Assembly (NCBI GenBank): GCA_963691655.1
Contig: OY829328.1
Coordinates: 4,802,204-4,866,203, forward strand
Reading direction: 5' to 3'
Source of the DNA: Toxonevra muliebris
Lineage: Eukaryota; Arthropoda; Insecta; Diptera; Pallopteridae
DNA length: 64,000 nucleotides
Shown piece by piece: positions 55,076 to 64,000 of the stretch. The position numbers and the translations under genes are program-made. The notes beneath the pieces were generated by a model. That model was not told the DNA's origin. It saw only the letters and a list, made by a program, of their open reading frames with translations, and did no database searches. Positions within the stretch are counted from its first letter, which is position 1. The number at the start of each line of letters is the position of its first letter.

Positions 55076-58000
55076 TGAGACAAAAGGTTAAATTTTGTTG
55101 CACTGTCTTATCAGTTGTTCACTCAATAACAGATACAAAAAAAAATTCAAAAACGAAGTAAGATGGTCCAGCTCACGAACGGCAATCGCTGGAGCTGAAA
55201 TATTTTGGGAATCATCATAAAATAAGCCGAGGTCCATTTTCAGAGTTATACAACAAGACCGATTTTTTTTTGTGTATGGGACTCGAGGCACTTTAATATA
55301 CATACATACATATGTATATAAGCATATACTTACATCCTCTTTTGTTTCTTTATTCGCTTAAACTTGGACAATTCAATTCTCGTCAGTTTGATTTTAAAAT
55401 TTTTTTGTAACTAAATATTATTATTCAAATTATTGGAAAATAAGTATTCCAAAATCATAAAAAAGGAGAAAAATGTGCTCGTTTCTTCTAGTATATAGCA
55501 TGTACTTTCGCCTATTAGTATGTTTTATCTACGCTTCCAATTTTTACAAAATTTTTAGAATAAATCGTTTTGAAAAGTTGTCTAAATAAGTTATTTTCGC
55601 ACTTTTTTGATAAAAATTGATCCTAAAAGTATGCAAAACATTCGAAAAGTCCAAAAATTAAAAAAAAATTAAATCTTAACGTTTTAAAACAACATTATCT
55701 GCGAAACTATTAAATTTGTAAAAGAAACAATAATTTTTTAAAATAAGGCATGTCACCTCCATTAAATCAACTAAATTTATTTAAAATCTATTCAGCGGCA
55801 GGCTATAACCTAAATGATAAAAAAAAAAACGAAATTTAATTTACTGCAAAACTATAAAAGTGACAATCTTATATTTGATATTATCAACTTTAATGTATTT
55901 GTATGGGATCGAATAATTTAAAATATTCTTCGTCAGAAACTGCTAATAGGCTAAATCGACTGGAAGAAAAATATTTGCGAAGAAAATAGTAAGGTAGTTT
56001 TCCAAATGAAGATCATTCACACTGAAATGCTAGCATATGCAGTGGTTTTTGTTTTTGATCGGCAGTAAATGGATTAGTGACTCAATAGATCAAATTGAAT
56101 GTAAATTAAAAAAATAAATCACTTGCTGTGCGGAGCAATCCATACAAACGTAGCAACACAGAATCACTTCATAACACATTATTGCACTGCTAAATGAACA
56201 GCAATGAGCAATAATTCTTTCCATTTTTTTTACGAAACATTTTTTCATAAGAACTTAAAATTTCCATAGTTATTGTTTGAGGCCATGGGTTTAAGCAAAA
56301 ATTCAGCGTGTTGAAATATATAGGAAATTTTATTTGAAAAAGTTTTATCTTTTAAGATTCTAACCAGCAAGTTTATCCAGACAGAAAGATAGTCCGAGCT
56401 TGGATCCTGCAGAACCGAAAAATGCTTTATGAGGCAACCTAACTGGAAATCAGCGAAATTTCTCCTGAATCTATGAACAGCTGATTCGTCAATGGAACTA
56501 AGAAGTTCCCGATTGAGAGACCTTTGACTTTCCTTCTCTCTTATACCCCACTCTCAATTCTTGCCTGTATCACTACTCTCTTATACTGGCTCTATCGAGG
56601 GCATAGCACAACGGTCCTTGAGACTGAATGCTTTGGTTTAGACCAGCCCACCCTCAACTCTAAACTCTTCCCTATAGGTGGCAACTTGTTTACAAATTCT
56701 TTTATTTAACAACCAGTGTACATGGGAAAGTATATTTGTGAGCTGAAATCGAATCGGGGTTTCGAGAAGCTTTAACTCAAACTATTGTTAATTTCTAACT
56801 TTAAAATTTAATGTGTCGATTTTTATTTTATTCGAATTTATAAACCTTAATTTTTAAGCTTTGCCACTGGTTTCATAAGAAAGTACTATCACTCACGGTT
56901 CGAATATATTTGAGATCCCGATCCGATCATTTTTCGCTGATTGCAAATTGGATTTTAAGATCCCATTTTTATCTTTTTAAGGATTGGAACATAAATTTAT
57001 TTGGTATGGGGAAATATTATCAGTTTCTAACGAAAAGAATTGTAAAAATTGTTTCCAGAAAATGGCGGGAATATGTCTTTTTCCTATTTTAGGTTAAGAT
57101 TTTTTCAAATCCTGGCGTGATTGGAAAATTCTGCATCTTGATTCTGGTTCAGAGCACAAATATATATAAGGTTTGGGGGTAGAAAAGGTTGACAGGCCTT
57201 AATCGCACCGCAACTGATTCTGGCTCTGTCTTAGCAGACGAATATTTATTTTAAGGGATGTTTGTTTTATTAGAAAGATATAAAAAAGAAAATCGTGACC
57301 CTTTGACTGTTAAATAAATCAAAATAAATTTTTTACAAATGTTTTCTCACTTTGCGAAATTGGATGGAATGGTAAAATACGTTCCACACTATATCGCCCG
57401 CAAATCAGCAATTAGCTGAAATTTTGTGAAAAATGTTTGAGTCTTGAACGTTCATCGTGGATTAAAATTATTATTTGTATGCTCTCGGTCATATTAAAAA
57501 CCAAATTGTTCTTTAAAGATTCTAAAGTGCATTGACCATTGAATGATGAATCAAACTTTGCGTAATTAGAACCTTAAATTCGATTTATAATTATAGTAAA
57601 AATACATAGATAACATAACTTTTTCCTGTCCCAATCTTCTCTATTACTTCTTTTTTTATTAACGACCGGAATAGAAATATTCTGAAATCATTATTTTTAA
57701 TGAATATCAACAACTTTTGTTTGACTGTTTAAATTGACATTGGCATGTGTCTATATATAGTATATACCCACAAGTCTGTGGAAAAGTTATTATCCTTTGA
57801 AAATTATACAGGAATAGATGCAATTTCTATATACATTTGCCTTTTTACTTTGAAACTACTCTATTTGAACATTTAAACAGCCGCGATAACAAAGCATGTC
57901 ACATATAGTTACCAACAAGAAAAAAATGTTGCAACTAAGTATCTTGAATGGATGGGAAAGTATGCAACATGTACAGGTACCAATACGTTGTGGAGATGGG

Positions 58001-60020
58001 GTGGTCCCCTTTAGTGTATATTGAATGCATATGCCATCAATAACTACACACTAAAATGAATTGTAATTGGATTTAAAAGTTTGTTTTGCAACCACATTTT
58101 TGGTATTTTGCAATATGGTCGATGTGTAAGGCAATTTTGCCTTTGCTCTTTTGTATTGTTAGTTCACTTAATATAACTGATGCTTTGTGATAAAGTGCTT
58201 TATTATTGGATCCTGCACCAAAATTAAATTTCCATAGGCTTTATTTAATCAGCTGCCTGTACCTCACTAATTTATATTTAATTCTCAAAATTAAATTTAT
58301 TTACAAATGCTGCATGAATGCTACAGCAAAATATGGAGCTGCATAAAGGATAAATATGTAGCCAGTTAAATTTAAAGTATGTGGCAGCTATAAAATGTAG
58401 AACATCAAATTGTGGTGCAGCTATTTTAATTGAATTTGAGTAAGAGTAAAGGCAACTCTAGTCAAAGTTTACACTTTTGTGTATCACTAAAAATAGCAAA
58501 TTTTATAAATACAGTTTTCTCTCAGAAGATCAGTAGAGATGGATGTTCTTATTAAGGATGAAATGCACTATAAATTATGTCATATTTATGAAGCGTGTTT
58601 TTATTTACCTGGTAAGTATTTTCTTTTTTTATGGCAAAACATCCCGTGAAGGTCATAAACCGAGGTGTTCGCATCCATTAATGTTGTGTGAGTTATATTT
58701 GTACACGAACGGAAGGACCTACTGTTTTATGTCGAATCCGAATGGAGAAATGAAAAACTTTTCTCGGAGACTCTGCCTAACAGTCCAGCATTGACAGGTA
58801 TAATACGTTATAATCCTAAGATAAAAGCTATGAACAACTTAACCCATGTAGAGTTAAGTGAGAGTGAGTATGTATTATTGAAGGCCAATGTACCGCATCT
58901 TTGCTTTCCGTTTTGTTTTCCACTTCTAATATTTTCATTGCATTTTTATTTTATTTATTATAAAGATTAAGAGAAGAGAAGTAAATATAAATTTTATGTT
59001 TGATACCATTTCTTTTTTAAATGAACGCTCTGGGGATACGCCTACCGATGCAAATCATTTTGCTGATTTTAAAAGCAATGATTGGATAATGCAAAGAGAA
59101 GTAATTATAAATTATGTTTTAAATTTTATTAGGATATAACTGATGGGAAAAATATACGCATGAACAGAACTGGGTAAATTCAATTGAATTCCAATTGCAA
59201 TCACTGGAATTGAAACCTACTTTTCAACTACATTCAGCACTGAAATTTACTTAAATTTATTCATTTTAAAATTATAAGCTAGTATCGATTATTGTTATGA
59301 AATGGTTCAAATTAGAAAAAGTAAAAGAAAAATTGTAAAAGAAAATATTAAATGAGGATGAGGATGCAGCCCCCATAGCCCCTCTTTAACCCTGGATCCG
59401 AGCTTACGTGCCCTAATACTTGATTAATATGACCTTTCTACGACCCTAGGAAGACGAAAACTCTCACCTTTGATGATTACGAGGGAGAAAGGACTCTTCA
59501 CCATCTCTGCTATCGCCTGCCGCATGTTAAGAAAAGGCTGGAATCTTGAGAAAAACTCTTTGCTAACAATGAATCTGCTAGCATTAGAAATTTAGACAAA
59601 TTTATGAAAACTACAAAATGGTTAAATAAATGTGGAATTGAATACTCAGGTAGAATGAATACAAAATGGAAATCAATAACTGACACCTAGCAGCAGACGA
59701 AAAAAGAAGTTAATAATTTAATGCCTCATTCCTTTAGAGATATTAAAGGGCTTTTAGAAAACAAAAGCACAAAACGAGAAAAACACTCAGGCAACTAACA
59801 AACGGTCTTGTTGTCAGCGGCGAATCCACGATTGTACATAGGACATTTCTTCCTCCCTCTGTCACTGATTTCATAAAAAGCGATATCGTTTCATTAAGGG
59901 AGCGTTTGTAGGGTATTTTATGTACGTATCGTGACTGCATTTAATTTCCTACTTAACATTTGTTTGCAATTTTTAAAAAGTACCATGCACATGCATACGT
60001 ATATACTTTCTGACTATGTA

Positions 60021-60884
60021 CATCTCTGTTCATAAAAATAGCAGCGATATTACGAGCAAGCAAAAAATCTTGAAAATAATTTGGTTTTTTCAGATGTATT
60101 GAAATAAAATTAAGTTGGTTTGCTGAGAAATATTATCCTGGTAAAACTAAATTGAAGCCTTTTTATATTTTCAATCAATTATTTTAATACCTCGTAGAAC
60201 AATACCTTTTTTTGTATTCCAGTGGCATAACAACGGGTTTCTGGAGTCAACTAATTCTTTGGGTCTCTTTAGGGGACATTACCACTTTGCTGACTTTATT
60301 CTAGCATGCAGATTCCCTAAAATGTGTATTTTCATTATGAGAATCGGTTTTCTAAGATTACTCCAAAAAGTTTTAAGTCAATTTCAGGTGTAGAGGCTTC
60401 TTCAGGACATCGATTTTGGCAGGTACAATAAAACAACTTATCTGTGAGTTCACTTGAATGTTGAAGACTGGAGTGAAGGCAGCAAAGAGGTAATGTCCTG
60501 TAGAGAGACGCAAAGGATTGGCTGACCCTAGAAACCCGTTGTTGTGCCACTAGAATAGAAAAAAGTGTTGTTCCATTTGGTATTAACGTAATTGAGTAGA
60601 AGCATAAACAATTTTTCCGGAAAAAGTTTCAATTCTTTTTTACCAGAATACTATTTCTCAAGCTCTGCTATTTTTATGAACAGCAAACTTTTGGTTTATA
60701 GGGAATTTTTATTTTTTTGCAATTTTTATACAAATTTAAAAACAAAAAGTTCTAATGTTTTGGATACCTAAAACTTCAAGGTGTAATTTCTAACTAAATT
60801 TTATTTCAATATATAGGCAAAAAAATTGTTTTCAATATTTCTCGCTTGCTTGTAATGCCGCTGCTATTTTTATGAGTAGAGCTG
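60021..60884. mobile_element. 864-bp foldback Tc1-like element
   Basis: The ends read CATCTCTGTTCATAAAAATA and, inverted, CAGCTCTACTCATAAAAATA, each followed by GCAGCG, and are flanked by TA. Pairing extends well inward: GAAATATTATCCTGGTAAA, GAACAATACC and AACAACGGGTTTCT on the left all have inverted partners on the right, so most of the element is one long palindrome centred near 60390. A third terminus (GCTCTGCTATTTTTATGAAC) lies inside the right arm at 60663-60682. No transposase was seen. Confidence 0.8.
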
Positions 60885-61370
60885 TATGTAACTAAAAGAG
60901 TTGAAGTGTGGAAGTGTGCAATGAAAATGTTAGCAAATTAAATGAGACCAACCTTTCGGATGCAGTTGCGGTTTTGGTTAAAACAAAAAGCAACAAAAAC
61001 ATAAATTAGATACTACATTTAAAACTATTGCACCACTAAATGGATTGCAGCAAAGAGTGTGGTTGAGCGGGCTGAACACAGTGCAGTGAACTTTAAACGA
61101 AAAGAAAGGAAGAGAGGCAGAAAGAGATAGAGTCTTCACAGAGTAGAAAACTAAAATTGGTCCCCGGTCTATTACATTGTAGTAAACATAAAAATTGCAT
61201 GCAATCATGTTTTATATTTTGAAATGAATAAAAGAAAAGAAACACTTCCGCCTAAACTTTTTGCCAATTTAAAGTTTCATCACTGCAAACAAAGAACAAT
61301 ACAGTAACATGGACAACACACAACAACAAAACAATATTTCATAACAATAATATATTTTTTGTTTTTGTAC

Positions 61371-62150
61371 CTCGAGTGCATTCAGCCATAAATTAATCAA
61401 GCAACGAACATTCTTTTTTTTTTTTTGTTTTTGTGTTTTTTTACTACGATTTGACACTCTCATTCACTTGAACGCGTGTTTTTGTTGTTTTTATTTTATT
61501 TTTTGCTTCACAATAACACGTAAATTCTATTTCCGTTTCCGCCGACTTTCTATTTTCTTTCTTCTTGTACGTACGTTGTAAATGAAAGCAAGTTAAAAAA
61601 AAAACGGAAAACTTTTCTTTCACTGGCACAACATCAACTACAATCGCGTATTTATTGCATGCAAATACTGTTGACTTTTTGCTGCTATTTACTGCGTGCG
61701 TGTTTTGCTGCGCGTATCTTTTGTCACTCACTCACTCGTAGTCGTAGTCGTACTTCTACGTCTGTATGTAATGAATGTGGTTGTTATTCCTTCAAATCAC
61801 AAATCTCAAAATCAAAAAAGTAAAAATCAAAAAAAAAAACTAAGTATTCCGTTGGGGGAAATATTCACACGACAAACACAACGCAATATTTATAAATGCC
61901 AGCAGCTTGAGGAATGCGCGAGCGAGTGAGGCCAATGTCCGCACCGCACGAACTCAAATTTGAATTTGTTTCGATTTGAATTTCTTTGTTGTTGTTGTCC
62001 TCGCTGCTGTTTTAATTTTGTTGTTGTTGTTGTGGCGGCTGAATTGGTGTGCTTTCCTTTCAGCTGAATTCACTTCAGCGCCGCGTATAGAGAGAGTGCC
62101 GCTTATTCTCCGCTCGCTCATAGACAATTTCATGTGTGACGTCACAGAAA
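61371..62150 (-). promoter_or_regulatory. Candidate distal promoter and first non-coding exon (minus strand)
   Basis: Read on the minus strand this block is more GC-rich than its surroundings. It has a perfect CRE (TGACGTCA, 62137-62144), a CTCTCTCT GAGA-type stretch, a TTTATAAATA TATA-like box near 61888, long CAACAACAA runs and A-rich leader-like sequence. A possible donor CGAG|GTACAA follows at 61371/61370. This resembles a fly TATA-less or multi-start promoter with a long 5' UTR. It could splice to the acceptor at 38879, but no sequence links them directly. Confidence 0.35.
62137..62144. promoter_or_regulatory. Perfect CRE palindrome at the candidate promoter
   Basis: A third TGACGTCA copy, next to GAGA-type repeats and the CAACAA leader. 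This is the most plausible functional copy of the three because of its position. A further GCGTCAC half-site lies near 62219-62225. Confidence 0.45.
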
Positions 62151-63179
62151 AGCTTTGCTTTCTGTCTTGTGTTGTCGGCATTTTGTACTTATTCTAAGCG
62201 TATGGACCTACCTTTGTGGCGTCACAACTTTTCATGCAGCACAATTTGGAAAACACAAAACATAAAACTTTTCGCTGCTAATTTGATAAGTTTTGAAATT
62301 CATATTTCTGTGGTGTTCTCCCTTCCCCCGTCTCTGTCACCCTATTCACTTTTGTTTTACTAATTGATGTTGTTGCTATTTTTGAAAATTGAATTTTCGC
62401 CTTTCGAGTATATACAAGTATGCATATACATATGTATGTGGGTACGTTTATATGCATGTATGTAAATTTTTATGTTTATGTGGAAATTTTTAATTCTCAA
62501 AAGATTCATTTCAATCCTAAGTTTTGATATTAGTCTTTGTACCCTACTCACTTACGTTTTATACAGGGTGTGCATGTTGATTTTGATTAGCCATCGATTT
62601 TTTGTAACGCCTGTAAGAAGGTGTGGTATGTAGTTGTCGCCGTGGCATTCGCAATAAAACTTTAGGTCAGTCTAACAGCAGTGGAATCTGATTTCTTCAG
62701 GTATTTGACTTTATTGGTAGCGCGACAATTGTTTATTCTTTGCAGTTGTTTTTGGCACACCTTAACAGGTTGAGTGCCCTGTGAAGCCACCGTGGTCTCT
62801 CAGGTCAAAGGAGCTACGAGGCAGTGTGGTGCCTGGTCTTACGGCATGAAGCTTGTGATTTTTCTTTGTTGTGTTGTGTTGTCTTCACAGGGGCCAAATA
62901 AAACAATGATTCATGTACTTCTTGGTTTCGAGTGTAAATATTACGGACAACGGGTGTTTATTAGCTTGTAAAGAAATATAAGATAATAAGCTGCAGTATT
63001 AAGAACTCACTGTATATTGTGATTTGGAGCAGAACCTAAAGTCTCAGATACTAATTCACTATATGAAAGAAGCGGTATTAAAAATGTCTTCACCAGCCTT
63101 AAATTCACCTCTTGTGGTATTAAATATGCTAAAACCCATAGGCTTCTGATTACAGGATACATCTAATTGGCCATGTGGT
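62151..63179. other. Region upstream of the candidate promoter
   Basis: Short tetranucleotide runs (ATGTATGT) occur near 62420-62465. A moderately GC-rich stretch at 62560-62900 has an open frame (62774-62971, plus), but no domain was recognised in it. It could be part of an upstream gene, a repeat or regulatory DNA. Confidence 0.4.
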
Positions 63180-63439
63180 CCATGCAGCTCAAGTTCGAGT
63201 TTATTTTGAAACCTAGGCTAATTAGACTTTTTTTAAATTTTATTGATAGCCCATTATATATGGGATAAAGTAATATGGAAAAGAGACCGCAAATCGTATT
63301 GATTGTGCGAAATGGCTAATGCATGAGTTTTTTACGCATTCAAATTTAGGTTATTTTCTTGTGCCCATCTATATATTTTGATCAGATCATCTGAGAGACT
63401 AATAGGTCTGGAAAGGTACACTTGGGAGTCATTTACATA
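63180..63439 (-). pseudogene. Decayed non-LTR reverse transcriptase fragment
   Basis: The minus-strand frame from 63439 reads YVNDSQVYLSRPISLSDDLI followed by KIYRWAQENNLNLNA, a stop, then KTHALAISH. This matches the RT catalytic block and thumb of Jockey/CR1-like LINEs (YADDxQ..., WA..N.L.LN..KT). The catalytic box is altered (YADD to YVND) and several stops follow. It is a different, older family than the LINE at 47-50 kb. Confidence 0.72.
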
Positions 63440-64000
63440 CTAAAATTCTAAATAATAACTAAGTTATAGCACATAGTCGAGAGCGCCTGTTGGCGCTTTT
63501 AAGACTTGAAAAGTGTTTTTCTCGAAATAACATTTTTTTGATAGGACCAGGTGATTGAATAAATTTTATAAAGCTGATTGGGCTGAAATTTTAATACATT
63601 ATTTTACACGCCAATGGCTTTCGCAGGTAGTAGAATTGTTTATTTTTAATCATTATTTCCTATTTTTTATCCCGATTTTCAACAAAAAAGCGCGATTTTT
63701 GTAAATTTTTTTTTTTAAATTTTGCCATTTTGTTATTTTTTAATACAAATGTTTAAATCTGCTACCTGCTAGAATTCTATTTAAATTTTTTGTCTTAAGA
63801 CTTTAAGTGTCGCAATCACCCGGGCCAGCCACACACCTTATTTTTAGGTGTCCACTTTGAGAGTAAAAAACACTAAAACAATATCGTAAAATAAACTCCA
63901 AACATTTTTTTTTTGTACCGTCAAAGATATCAATAATAACATATAAAAAAATTTAAATGATTGTATTTTATTTTGTTATAATAAAAAATTCACGAAAAAA
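63440..64000. other. Window end without recognised feature
   Basis: AT-rich DNA with homopolymer runs. It contains TCACCCGGGCCAGCC near 63817-63831 as the only GC-rich patch. No coding signal was seen. Confidence 0.5.

Larger units (their letters stand above)
51186..61370. other. Upstream/intronic region without recognised genes
   Basis: The sequence is AT-rich. It contains a CRE at 52036-52043, the hairpin MITE 54931-55075, a GGGGCTATGGGGGCT-type transposon end (minus strand) near 59370-59390 and the foldback element 60021-60884. Otherwise no gene or strong structure was seen. Confidence 0.6.

Noticed and set aside
61444..62197. Several 60-95 codon frames on both strands near the candidate promoter
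   Set aside because: They consist of translated CAA/GTT repeats and leader-like sequence; no domain or conserved start was seen.

Overview
The window looks like AT-rich euchromatin from a higher dipteran. Introns are large, a fly-type RGK small-GTPase gene is present, CAACAACAA-type 5' UTR runs occur, and many short transposons lie in the introns. A tephritid-like fly is my best guess, but the species is an inference. There are no operons, CRISPR arrays or functional tRNA/rRNA genes that I can see.

One host protein-coding gene can be supported. It is an RGK-family (Rad/Gem/Rem-like) GTPase on the minus strand. I reconstructed nine coding exons: 38671-38462, 33246-33093, 28180-28064, 22296-22027, 18114-18026, 4997-4817, 4528-4395, 1677-1525 and 826-680. 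Every junction has GT/AG ends and matching phase (0,1,1,1,0,1,0,0). Together they give 1455 bp, or 484 residues plus a stop. The protein has a low-complexity Arg/Gln-rich N-terminus, a P-loop (GAQGVGKQ), a degenerate G3, an intact NKID (G4), an RGK-type G5, a Lys-rich linker and the RGK C-terminal signature (HCENLQVL). A 5' UTR exon piece probably ends at 38879. A promoter and first non-coding exon may lie at about 61.4-62.15 kb, which would make the gene about 61 kb long.

The rest is intron and upstream DNA full of mobile elements. These include: a tRNA-derived SINE (11471-11783) with a 15-bp target duplication; a 5'-truncated non-LTR retrotransposon (47292-50096) with intact reverse transcriptase and RNase H and a 12-bp duplication, inserted into a hAT relic (47085-51177) with an 8-bp duplication; a broken Tc1/IS630-like element (20150-21409); two older non-LTR fragments (about 5124-5475 and 63180-63439); pogo/Tigger-like relics (15.6-17.2 kb); and several inverted-repeat MITEs (23565-24021, 24059-24768, 34510-34708, 43171-43493, 54931-55075, 60021-60884).

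The most interesting points are: SINE and LINE share about 80 bp of 3' tail, so the LINE family is a candidate mobiliser of the SINE; the transposons are nested; the foldback Tc1-like element carries an extra internal terminus; the GTPase has Gln at the usual Mg-binding Ser/Thr of the P-loop; and three perfect CRE palindromes lie upstream of the first coding exon. I did not find a clearly new biological system.
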